From Clostridiales bacterium (GTDB taxonomy: Bacteria > Bacillota > Clostridia > Christensenellales > JAISNN01), in the NCBI GenBank assembly GCA_031275485.1, contig JAISOS010000038.1, forward strand, positions 1 to 38,961: 38,961 nt of DNA, given 5' to 3'. Under the pieces are notes generated by a model, which worked only from the letters and a program-made list of their open reading frames with translations, was not told the DNA's origin and searched no databases. Made by a program: the position numbers and the translations under genes. Of the stretch, positions 7,702 to 14,771 are shown in pieces (the stretch's first letter is position 1; each line of letters opens with the position of its first letter).

Positions 7702-9453
7702 ATGGAATTGACCGGAGCGCAGATTATAATAAAGGAATTGTTGCACGCGGGGGCGGACAAGGTTTTCGGCTATCCCGGCGGTAGCGTTTTGGACATTTAC
7801 GACGAATTGTACAAGAGCCGCGGCGAGATTAGGCATTATATTTTCGCGGACGAACAGGGCGCGGCGCACGCGGCGGACGGTTACGCGAGGGCGACGGGCA
7901 GAGTGGGCGTAGTTATCGCGACTTCGGGTCCGGGCGCGACGAATCTCGTTACCGGCATAGCGACGGCGTATCTTGATAGCGTGCCGCTCGTGGCGATTAC
8001 GGGCAACGTCGCGACGGAATTTATCGGACGCGACAGCTTTCAGGAGGTTAACATAGTAGGCGTCACTATGCCCGTGACCAAGCACAACTATATCGTAAAC
8101 GACGTGAGGGACCTGCAAGGCACAATCCGCGAGGCATTCCGTATCGCGTCGGATGGGCGGCCCGGACCCGTGCTGATAGACATACCCAAAGATGTTCAGA
8201 AGAGCGTTACTGAATACGGCGCGGACGCGGGAACTACTGTGCTCGACAATACGGAAAACCGGCGCGAAAGCTTCGGTCTTAATAAGACGGAAAAGGAACG
8301 CGCAAGCGGACTTATTAAAAACTCCGAAAGATCTTGTCTCGACGGCGCGATAGAGCTTATCAAAAGCTCGGAAAAGCCTTGTATATACGCGGGCGGCGGC
8401 GTGATAATCGACGGCGCGTCCCGGGAGCTTGCGGCGTTCGCCGAGTTAATAGGCGCGCCGATTACGGCGAGTCTTATGGGGCTGACCGCCGTGCCTTACG
8501 ACCGCTCATATTTTCTGGGAATGGCGGGCATGCACGGTAAATATGCCGCGTCGAAAACCGTCGCGGAATGCGACCTGTTGATAGCGTTCGGCACGCGTTT
8601 TTCCGACCGCGCGACGGGCGACAAGAAACGCTTTTCGGACGGACGCAAAATATTGCAGTTCGACATTGACCGTGCCGAAATAAATAAAAACATAAAGACG
8701 GACGCGTATGCCGTGGGCGGAATTAAGGAGATTTTAAAAGCTCTTCTTTCCTCAAAGGAGCTGCGGGACGGCATAGTAAACCGCGCCGCGGCGCGTTCGG
8801 AATGGCGGGCTTACGCTAAGAGACTGAAAAGCAGCCCCGAAAACGACATAGAGCGCTCGTCAAAGCGGTTGCCGCCTAAGTTCGTCATAGAGACGGTCAA
8901 AGCCGCCTTCGGAGGGAATATCGTCGTCGCGACGGACGTGGGGCAGCATCAGATGTGGACGGCGCAATATTTCGGCTTCGAAAGACCGCGCAGTCTTGTT
9001 ACCAGCGGCGGTTTGGGTACGATGGGTTACGGCATGGGCGCGGCGATAGGCGCGGCGATAGGCACGGGTCTACGCGCCGTGTTGTTCACGAGCGACGGGA
9101 GTTTTCATATGAATCTGAACGAACTCGCGACGGCGGCGTCTTACAATGTGCCGTTGACCGTAATACTTTTGGACAATAACGCGCTCGGAATGGTTAGGCA
9201 ATGGCAGACTATGTTTTACGGCGGTCGCTATTCCGAAACCGCGCTCGACAGAAAAACCGATTATGTCGGGCTTGCGAAGGCGTTCGGCGCAAGAGGTTTT
9301 CAGGCGGAGGACCGCGCGGAGTTTTCCGCCGTACTCTCGGAAGCCGTCAAAATAAAGACGCCGTGCCTTATCCGTTGCGTAATCGACAGCGATGAAAGCG
9401 TATTTCCGATGATACCCCCGGACGGCGCTATCGGCGATATAATAATAAGATGA
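7702..9453 (+). CDS. ilvB: Acetolactate synthase, large (catalytic) subunit
   Basis: A 583-residue thiamine-diphosphate enzyme that makes acetolactate or acetohydroxybutyrate, the first shared step of Val, Leu and Ile synthesis. The catalytic Glu is Glu51 in FADEQGAAHAADGYAR. SGPGATNLVTGIA (75-87) and GRDSFQE (109-115) are present, as is the ThDP/Mg segment SDGSFHMNLNELA (464-476) with DNNALGMVRQWQ (491-502); the first Gly of the usual GDG is Ser here. A hydrophilic insertion at about 182-216 contains degenerate copies of the following helix (LNKTEKE, LIKNSER, LIKSSEK at 193, 204 and 219). It is the first gene of ilvB-ilvN-ilvC; AAGGA precedes the ATG. Expression is probably controlled by the leader attenuator at 7332-7485. 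Confidence 0.95.
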   Translation: MELTGAQIIIKELLHAGADKVFGYPGGSVLDIYDELYKSRGEIRHYIFADEQGAAHAADGYARATGRVGVVIATSGPGATNLVTGIATAYLDSVPLVAITGNVATEFIGRDSFQEVNIVGVTMPVTKHNYIVNDVRDLQGTIREAFRIASDGRPGPVLIDIPKDVQKSVTEYGADAGTTVLDNTENRRESFGLNKTEKERASGLIKNSERSCLDGAIELIKSSEKPCIYAGGGVIIDGASRELAAFAELIGAPITASLMGLTAVPYDRSYFLGMAGMHGKYAASKTVAECDLLIAFGTRFSDRATGDKKRFSDGRKILQFDIDRAEINKNIKTDAYAVGGIKEILKALLSSKELRDGIVNRAAARSEWRAYAKRLKSSPENDIERSSKRLPPKFVIETVKAAFGGNIVVATDVGQHQMWTAQYFGFERPRSLVTSGGLGTMGYGMGAAIGAAIGTGLRAVLFTSDGSFHMNLNELATAASYNVPLTVILLDNNALGMVRQWQTMFYGGRYSETALDRKTDYVGLAKAFGARGFQAEDRAEFSAVLSEAVKIKTPCLIRCVIDSDESVFPMIPPDGAIGDIIIR

Positions 9454-9504
9454 CGTTTTTCACGTTCGGCAAGGTTTTTTAATGAAAATAAAGGAGATTT
9501 CACC

Positions 9505-10002
9505 ATGAAAAAATATACCGTAATATTGCTTGTCGCCGACAGGCACGGCGTGCTGACGAGGATTTCAGGGCTGTTCGCAAAAAGGGCTTACAATATCGAC
9601 AGCTTAAGCGTCGGACGCACGCATATGAACGGCGTTTCGCGAATGACGATTGTAGTGGAATGCGGCGACGATTTACTGGAGCAAATCGAGGAACAGCTCA
9701 AAAAACTTGTGGACGTACTGTACGTCGAGCCTGTCATAGACAGACCCGCAGTTACGCGCGAATTGATGCTCGTCAAGGTTGGGCACGGCGGCACGTACTC
9801 GGACTCGGCGCGTATAATCGAGGTAATAAACGTGTTTAGAGGTAAGGTTGTGGATATGGCCCCCGACTCGCTGATAGTTGAAATAACAGGACAGGAGGAA
9901 AAGCTGAACGCCTTTTTGCAATATACCGAACGCTTCGGCATATTGGAGGTCTCGCGGACGGGAGTTACGGCAATGTTGCGCGGAGGCAGCCGCACAAATT
10001 AA
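9505..10002 (+). CDS. ilvN: Acetolactate synthase, small (regulatory) subunit
   Basis: A 165-residue protein with an N-terminal ACT domain (about 3-75, from YTVILLVADRHGVLTRISGLFAKRAYNIDSL onward, for example DRHGVLTRISGLFAKR) and the C-terminal AHAS-small domain (from about 84, LMLVKVGHGGTYSDSARI). It binds IlvB, raises its activity and confers feedback inhibition by branched-chain amino acids; the ACT domain is the usual Val-binding site. Length matches the family (160-175). AAAGGAG lies nine bases before the ATG, and the gene follows ilvB by 51 bases, so the two are co-transcribed. Confidence 0.95.
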   Translation: MKKYTVILLVADRHGVLTRISGLFAKRAYNIDSLSVGRTHMNGVSRMTIVVECGDDLLEQIEEQLKKLVDVLYVEPVIDRPAVTRELMLVKVGHGGTYSDSARIIEVINVFRGKVVDMAPDSLIVEITGQEEKLNAFLQYTERFGILEVSRTGVTAMLRGGSRTN

Positions 10003-10017
10003 GACGGTTTCCGCCGG

Positions 10018-10180
10018 TATACCGAAAAATATATATACCTCAAAAAACGAACCTATTATTTGAGGAAAGAATTATGTAAAAAGTCGAAAAAAACGGCGGA
10101 TCTATAACCGAAAAGAACAAGGAATATTATTTGCGGAAAAACGGTGGGAAAAGTCGAAAAAACATACGGTTTATGAAAAC
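10018..10180 (+). repeat. Degenerate direct duplication between ilvN and ilvC
   Basis: TTATTTGAGGAAA ... AAAGTCGAAAAAA (from 10056) is repeated as TTATTTGCGGAAA ... AAAGTCGAAAAAA (from 10127), a shift of 71 bases. The first copy also begins an inverted repeat, CCTCAAA (10038-10044) with TTTGAGG (10059-10065). No gene or terminator is seen in this 219-base gap. Confidence 0.5.
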
Positions 10181-10221
10181 AAATCAAAATAAAAAATCAC
10201 AAAAAAACGGAGGTTCTATTT

Positions 10222-11226
10222 ATGGCAAAAATGTATTATGAAAAGGATTGCAATCTAAAAAAACTCGACGGCAAAACCGTCGCGATAATCGGTTACGGCA
10301 GTCAGGGACACGCTCACGCGCAAAATCTTCGCGACAGCGGCGTAAAGGTCGTCGTCGGTTTATACGACGGCGCGCCGTCCGCAATCCGCGCAAGGGCGGA
10401 CGGTTTCGAGGTTCTCACCGTCTCGGAAGCCGCGAAGAAAGGCGATTTAATTATGATTTTAATCAACGACGAAAAGCAAAAAAACGTTTACGACAGGGAA
10501 ATCGCGGGCGCGCTCATTCCCGGAAAGACACTCGCGTTCGCCCATGGCTTCAACATCCACTATAAGCGTATAATTCCGCCCGACGGCGTCGGCGTCGTTA
10601 TGATTGCCCCCAAAGGACCCGGACACACCGTTCGCTCGCAATTTCTTTCGGGCGACGGCGTGCCTTGTCTCGCGGCGGTGGAGTGCGACGCGGCGGGAGA
10701 CGCTTGGGAAACGGTTTTGGCATACGCGGCGGGCATAGGCGGCGCGAGGACGGGAATTTTGGAAACGACCTTTAAGGAAGAAACCGAGACCGATTTATTC
10801 GGCGAGCAGGCGGTGCTGTGCGGCGGCGTAACCGCACTTATGCAAGCGGGATTCGATACCCTTGTGGAGGCGGGCTATCAACCCGAAAGCGCGTATTTCG
10901 AGTGCGTCCACGAAATGAAATTAATAATCGACCTTGTCGCGCAAGGCGGCTTTTCCTTTATGCGCTATTCCATAAGCGATACTGCCGAATACGGCGATTA
11001 CCTTACGGGACGCAGAATCATAACCGATGAAACCAGAAACGAAATGCGCAAGGTCTTGCTGGAAATACAAAACGGAGCGTTCGCCGATAAATGGATTAAG
11101 GAAAACGACTTAGGCAGAACAAATTTTGAGCGCATGAGAAAGGACGCTAAATCTTCGATTGTCGAAAAAGTCGGTGCGGATTTGCGCGAAAAAATGACGC
11201 GCATCCGGACGGATGCGGATGAATAA
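10222..11226 (+). CDS. ilvC: Ketol-acid reductoisomerase (class I)
   Basis: A 334-residue, Mg2+-dependent isomeroreductase, the second common step of Val/Leu/Ile synthesis. The N-terminal Rossmann domain begins [24 protein letters not shown] (glycine motif GYGSQG, 24-29). The C-terminal knotted domain carries [18 protein letters not shown], with the acidic metal ligands, and [13 protein letters not shown]. His in FAHGFNIHY and APKGPGH are the expected active-site elements. The loop after beta-strand 2 reads GLYDGAPSA (46-54), lacking the Arg and the first Ser commonly seen in NADPH-dependent members (R-x-G-S-x-S), so cofactor preference is open. GGAGG precedes the ATG; the gene lies 219 bases after ilvN in the same direction. 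Confidence 0.95.
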   Translation: MAKMYYEKDCNLKKLDGKTVAIIGYGSQGHAHAQNLRDSGVKVVVGLYDGAPSAIRARADGFEVLTVSEAAKKGDLIMILINDEKQKNVYDREIAGALIPGKTLAFAHGFNIHYKRIIPPDGVGVVMIAPKGPGHTVRSQFLSGDGVPCLAAVECDAAGDAWETVLAYAAGIGGARTGILETTFKEETETDLFGEQAVLCGGVTALMQAGFDTLVEAGYQPESAYFECVHEMKLIIDLVAQGGFSFMRYSISDTAEYGDYLTGRRIITDETRNEMRKVLLEIQNGAFADKWIKENDLGRTNFERMRKDAKSSIVEKVGADLREKMTRIRTDADE

Positions 11227-11237
11227 GAAAGAGTTTG

Positions 11238-11264
11238 AAAAGATTACGCGAAAGAAATCTTTTT
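11238..11264 (+). terminator. Possible ilvC terminator
   Basis: AAAAGATT pairs with AATCTTTT and runs into T residues, 12 bases after the ilvC stop. The stem is AT-rich. Confidence 0.4.
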
Positions 11265-11370
11265 AGGAATTATGAAAATTTACGTTGTGGGGAAATCTTT
11301 CGCGGACTTGCAGGGCGCGGCGGGGGAATAGCGTCTTTATTCGCCGAGATTTCGACGGAAACCCCTGTCT

Positions 11371-11443
11371 TTTTATGAAAATATGCGGGAGAAACCTTTT
11401 GTGAACAAAAGATTTCTCCCGCGCCCCTTTCCGAAAAACTTTA
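11371..11443. repeat. Dispersed palindromic repeat, copy 3 (clear)
   Basis: The core hairpin is 11385-11422: GCGGGAGAAACC pairs with GATTTCTCCCGC and TTTT with AAAA around GTGAAC, 17 positions with one mismatch. It is flanked by TTTTTATGAAAA and CCGAAAAACTTT. Confidence 0.75.
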
Positions 11444-11700
11444 TCATTTTTTATTAAAGTGCGCCGACACTACGCGAAACAGCCGCATTAAGCTTGTTAG
11501 CCGTAAATTTACGGAAACTCTCTTTCGTAAGGCGATAGTTGATTGGCGCTTTTAACCCGTACCGGAAACGCCTTCCGAGCCGCATAAAATGTCTGCAAAG
11601 CCTCCGCTTTTTTGCGCGTAATCACTCTGAGCGGTATCGGACGGAAGAAGAAACCGCCGCGCCGTCTTTAACGCGCAAATTATCCAGTTCCGCCGTAAAG

Positions 11701-11775
11701 CTTTTTGAAAAAAAGTGGGTTTTTCTTCATAAAAAGGTTTTCCTCCGCGAAAAACGTTTTTTCCCAAGATAACTT
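11701..11775. repeat. Dispersed palindromic repeat, degenerate copy
   Basis: CTTTTTGAAAAAAAG opens the element and AAAAAGGTTTTCC recalls the family core, but the arms no longer pair well. Confidence 0.3.
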
Positions 11776-11791
11776 TTTACTAATCCGCCGT

Positions 11792-11822
11792 CAAAAAGAG
11801 CGGACGCGTAAGGCGTCCGCTT
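11792..11822 (-). terminator. galT terminator
   Basis: AGCGGACGC pairs with GCGTCCGCT around a short loop (11798-11822). On the minus strand the stem is followed by CTTTTTG. It lies about 100 bases after the galT stop. Confidence 0.55.
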
Positions 11823-11845
11823 GTTCGCATAATAAAAGCGGCGAA

Positions 11846-11925
11846 ATTTTTTGAAAAGAAAGAGATGGGGAAAGTCTTTTATTCAAAAAAAGATTCCGTC
11901 TCCACGAAAAACATCCTTTTTAAAT
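11846..11925. repeat. Dispersed palindromic repeat, degenerate copy
   Basis: ATTTTTTGAAAAG, GATGGGGAAAGTCTTTT and AAAAAAAGATTCCGTC follow the family order with reduced pairing; the right end touches the galT stop. Confidence 0.35.
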
Positions 11926-13458
11926 CACGGTTTCGATGAATTTGTCGAAAGCGGCTTGACCTCTTTCGGTGTTTTTGAACACGGCCGTACACTCCAGTAT
12001 TTTTTCGCAAACCGAATTTATGTATTCCGTGACGGCGCGTTCGGCGGCTACGCGTTCCATATTCAGACCGTTGTCGTTTGCGAGTTGTAGCAACGCGTGC
12101 GCATGCTTGTGCAAGGGATGCGTTTCTCGGAACAAATCCTCGATTATCAGCGGTTTTTCACCCGAAAGGTAGGCGGCGATTTCGTGGCTCTCCCCATAGA
12201 GGCGTCCGGGCAGGATGAACAGACCCATAACCTCGATTATGCCTATGCCCTCCTTTTTGATGTTGTGAAGCTCGGCGGGCGGATGGAATATGCCGAAAGG
12301 AAAGTCCCCGTTCGTGCGGTTGTTCCTTAGAATCATGTCGAGAATATACGTGCCGTCATCCTCGAGGCGCGCAACGGGCGTGACGGCGTTGTGCGGCGTT
12401 TCGCCGGTATAAGGAATTATTTCCGAGTTTTCGTCGCGGTAGCCGCTCCATTTGCAGAGAATGTGATCGGCGTGATTTATCAGATCCTCGCGGCTTTTGC
12501 TTTTCAGCCGAATTACGGAGTTGTACCAATCGACGACGGAGAGCGATACGGTCCTGAATTTCACGTTTTTGAACGTCCGCCTGTCATCCGCGTCAAACAT
12601 TGGAAGAACTTTGTCGCCGCCCTGAAAATGGTCGTGAGCGAGAATCGAGCCGCCGACGATGGGTAGCGCGGCGTTCGAGCCGATGAAGAAATGGCGGAAA
12701 AGATCGACGAAGTCGAACATTTTTATGAACGCAGATCGGTCGACTTTCATGGGCTTATGCTCGTCGGACAGCGCGATGCAATGTTTTTGGTAGTAGACAT
12801 AAGGCGAAAATTGAAGCTGCCAATTTTCGTTATTCAGTAGAATGGGTACGGTTCTGAGCGTTTGGCGCGCCGCGCGGCCGAAATCGCCCGAAAAACCGAC
12901 GTTATCCTTGCAAAGAGGACATTTCGGATACGCGCCCCTCGGCGTATTTTTTGCTCTTTCTATATCTTTAGGATCTTTTTCGGGCTTGCCGCAGTTTATA
13001 GTGACGATGATTTTTCCGAATTTTCCCGCCGTTTCCCATTGCAGATTTTTTTCTATGTCCGCCGACCTTATGTAGTTGGACTTTACGGAATAATCGTTCA
13101 AAAAATCCGTCGCCTTGGCTACGCCCTCTTTTAGGGCGATTTGGTCGAAACGCTCGGTGATGAAAGAGGGGAGAGGCGCGAGTATTCCCATAATACGCGT
13201 CTCATGAAGTATACGCTCGGTCTCCGTGCCGCCGATAAGCCCGCTCTCCTCCGCGTAATCCAAAAGCGGATTCAAAATGTCCGATTGTAAATCGCCGTAT
13301 TTCGAAACGGACGCCGACGAGGGCTCCTTTAAATCCAACGCCGCTAAAAGACCGTTGCGTATAAGAATATTATCCTCGGTTTTTAAATATAAGTTGTCGT
13401 TCGCATAGGCTATAAGTTCCTCGATTTTCTCCGCGGCTTTTACTGCTGTAATACTCAT
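11920..13458 (-). CDS. galT: UDP-glucose--hexose-1-phosphate uridylyltransferase (class II GalT)
   Basis: A 512-residue Leloir-pathway enzyme that exchanges UMP between UDP-glucose and galactose 1-phosphate. Family features are CPLC at about 180-183, the active-site region GGSILAHDHFQGG (269-281), and the length of about 500 typical of the class II enzymes found in Gram-positive bacteria. Start ATG 13458 is chosen because GGAGG lies six bases upstream; an in-frame ATG ten codons earlier has none. No galK, galE or sugar transporter is adjacent, so the gene stands alone. A strong promoter at 13854-13882 gives a leader of about 390 bases with a long imperfect hairpin (13501-13594), which suggests post-transcriptional control. 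Confidence 0.93.
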   Translation of the reverse strand: MSITAVKAAEKIEELIAYANDNLYLKTEDNILIRNGLLAALDLKEPSSASVSKYGDLQSDILNPLLDYAEESGLIGGTETERILHETRIMGILAPLPSFITERFDQIALKEGVAKATDFLNDYSVKSNYIRSADIEKNLQWETAGKFGKIIVTINCGKPEKDPKDIERAKNTPRGAYPKCPLCKDNVGFSGDFGRAARQTLRTVPILLNNENWQLQFSPYVYYQKHCIALSDEHKPMKVDRSAFIKMFDFVDLFRHFFIGSNAALPIVGGSILAHDHFQGGDKVLPMFDADDRRTFKNVKFRTVSLSVVDWYNSVIRLKSKSREDLINHADHILCKWSGYRDENSEIIPYTGETPHNAVTPVARLEDDGTYILDMILRNNRTNGDFPFGIFHPPAELHNIKKEGIGIIEVMGLFILPGRLYGESHEIAAYLSGEKPLIIEDLFRETHPLHKHAHALLQLANDNGLNMERVAAERAVTEYINSVCEKILECTAVFKNTERGQAAFDKFIETVI

Positions 13459-13500
13459 AAATCCTCCTTTTTCATGATATGTGTTCATATTTTAAATGAC

Positions 13501-13594
13501 GGTCTTTACGCGTCTTTTTACATCTGTTTCGCGTCAGTTTTTTTGCCGTACTGCCGCGACAAGAAAAAAACTGCTTTAACAGCCGCGAAAGACC
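13501..13594 (-). promoter_or_regulatory. Long imperfect hairpin in the galT leader
   Basis: Read on the minus strand, nested pairings form one rod: GGTCTTTCGCG with CGCGTAAAGACC (one bulge), CTGTT with AACAG, and CAGTTTTTTT with AAAAAAACTG (13535-13573). A further inverted repeat in the same leader is GTTCTAAA (13644-13651) with TTTAGAAC (13700-13707). I recognise no known riboswitch class. No U-run follows, so it is not a simple terminator. Confidence 0.5.
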
Positions 13595-13853
13595 ATCGCA
13601 AACCCCTCGTTTTTAATTATGAATACAGGTTTTATTTTTGGCGGTTCTAAATTTTCGCGATAAAAAGCGGATACCGATAGGGTGAAATCATCACGGATTT
13701 TTAGAACTCCTTTATTTTTTAATACCGCCGCCTTTTTGTCGCTTGTGGTAACCGTAGGTAAAGCGGTATATAATTAGACTTATCTTGAAACCGTGCCGAT
13801 ATATACTTTACCGCTTTCGGCGTGCCGCGCGCGGCTTTTTCACGCGCTGATAT

Positions 13854-13882
13854 ATTATAGCATTTAAAGCGTTAAATGTAAA
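13854..13882 (-). promoter_or_regulatory. galT promoter
   Basis: On the minus strand TTTACA, 17 bases, TATAAT with extended TGC before the -10. Confidence 0.7.
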
Positions 13883-13910
13883 GAGTAAACAACAAAAATC
13901 TTTATAGATT

Positions 13911-13938
13911 TTGTTGGCGTACGATAGACGTGTCAGTT
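13911..13938. repeat. Half-site matching the palindrome arm at 31475-31502
   Basis: It shares TTGTT, then TAC, then the 15 bases ATAGACGTGTCAGTT in register with the arm of the perfect palindrome at 31475-31532. About 23 of 28 positions agree. Confidence 0.55.
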
Positions 13939-14144
13939 AAGAAATTAGCGCGGGAAGTTCGCGTTATTTGCGGAGATTGCGACGAGTTTGCGCAAGCGGA
14001 CGGGGAATAAAAAAGTGAAAGATTCGACTTGGGGTTAGCCTGCCGTCGTGGGTATGCGATAGTTTGAGTAATTAACGGACGTCGTTGCGTCTAGTCGGTA
14101 AGACGGTAGAAAAGCGCGTTTATCGTTTAAAAAGCGCCGCGAAA

Positions 14145-14231
14145 CTGTTTTATGCGTAAACAGTCGGTCCGGCGAGTCGCTGAAAATCGCGACGAAACTG
14201 GAACGGGCTTACCTCTCCCGTTCCGTCGCCG
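14145..14231 (+). ncRNA. Possible structured RNA (three-way junction)
   Basis: A six-pair stem CGGCGA (14170-14175) / TCGCCG (14226-14231) encloses two hairpins: GTCGC / GCGAC (14176-14180, 14189-14193) and GGAACGGG / CCCGTTCC (14200-14207, 14217-14224). A separate hairpin, CTGTTT / AAACAG (14145-14163), precedes it. I recognise no known RNA family, promoter or terminator, so transcription is not shown. Confidence 0.25.
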
Positions 14232-14283
14232 ATAACAAGGAAAAATCAGAAAAAAATTAAGAGTGGCGGTCTGTGCTAAGAAA

Positions 14284-14427
14284 TTACAGAATGCTAAATT
14301 GTTTACCCACGATTGTTCCGCCAAGCTCGGTTTCTTTTAGACGAAACAAAGAATCGGCAAGCGATTTGTTGACGTTTTCTATATTAGGTGAGCAAAACGA
14401 CAAAAAAGCGCCCCCTAAGCCAAAAAT
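14284..14427 (-). pseudogene. Possible C-terminal fragment of a minus-strand gene
   Basis: An open stretch of 47 codons without a start codon reads like real protein: it contains SFCSPNIENVNKSLADSLF and ends ELGGTIVGKQFSIL before a TAA. It stops abruptly at the edge of the AT-rich restriction-modification block. That would fit a gene truncated when the block inserted. The family is not recognised, and chance is possible at this length. Confidence 0.3.
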
Positions 14428-14532
14428 TCATATATTTTTTTCATTTAGATTTAAGGTCGATTAAAGGAGACGATTTGCCGTTTGAGAAAACAAAAAATGT
14501 CCAAGCTATTCTCATAATTTCCTAATAAGTCC

Positions 14533-14561
14533 TTGACTTTCTCTGAAAAATATGTTAATAT
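14533..14561 (+). promoter_or_regulatory. Promoter of the restriction-modification module
   Basis: TTGACT, 17 bases, TAATAT with an extended TGT before the -10. It lies 30 bases upstream of the HTH gene start. Confidence 0.65.
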
Positions 14562-14590
14562 GTGTATTATATATTATAGGAGATTGAAAA

Positions 14591-14769
14591 ATGGACGAGT
14601 TGTTTTCTATATCACAAGCTACTCAATATTTAAAGGTTTGCGAAAAAACTATGCGTCGTTTGATACAGTCAAAAAAATACTTGCTTCAAAAGTCGCTAAC
14701 AAATGGCGATTAAAGAAAATTGATATTGATATTTACCTTAAAAGTAATGCAAGCGGAAAGGAATATTGA
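14591..14769 (+). CDS. Small HTH (excisionase/MerR-like) DNA-binding protein, frame broken at an A7 run
   Basis: Two frames together give a complete HTH_17-type domain of 59 residues: LFSISQATQYLKVCEKTMRR in the first frame, then KILASKVANKWRLKKIDIDI in the second. The first frame starts at ATG 14591 (AGGAGA upstream) and ends at TAA 14711-14713 after 40 codons; the second runs to TGA 14767-14769. The switch falls at seven A residues, 14671-14677, read as TCA AAA AAA, so A_AAA_AAA is a textbook -1 slippery heptamer. Programmed frameshifting, phase variation through tract length, a true mutation or a base-calling error could all explain it. The gene lies just upstream of the methylase with three bases between stop and start, so it may regulate the module. 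Confidence 0.6.
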
Positions 14770-14771
14770 TT

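Larger units (their letters stand above)
11227..11919. other. Convergent intergenic region rich in palindromic repeats
   Basis: This lies between ilvC (plus) and galT (minus). It holds a weak ilvC terminator, a clear repeat copy (11371-11443), two degenerate copies (11701-11775 and 11846-11925) and the galT terminator. No credible gene is seen. Confidence 0.6.
13459..14590. other. Long region between galT and the restriction-modification module
   Basis: This contains the galT leader and promoter, a hairpin at 13890-13915, a half copy of a 28-base inverted-repeat arm (13911-13938), a possible folded RNA (14145-14231), a fragment of a minus-strand coding frame (14284-14427) and the promoter of the restriction-modification module. 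Confidence 0.6.
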
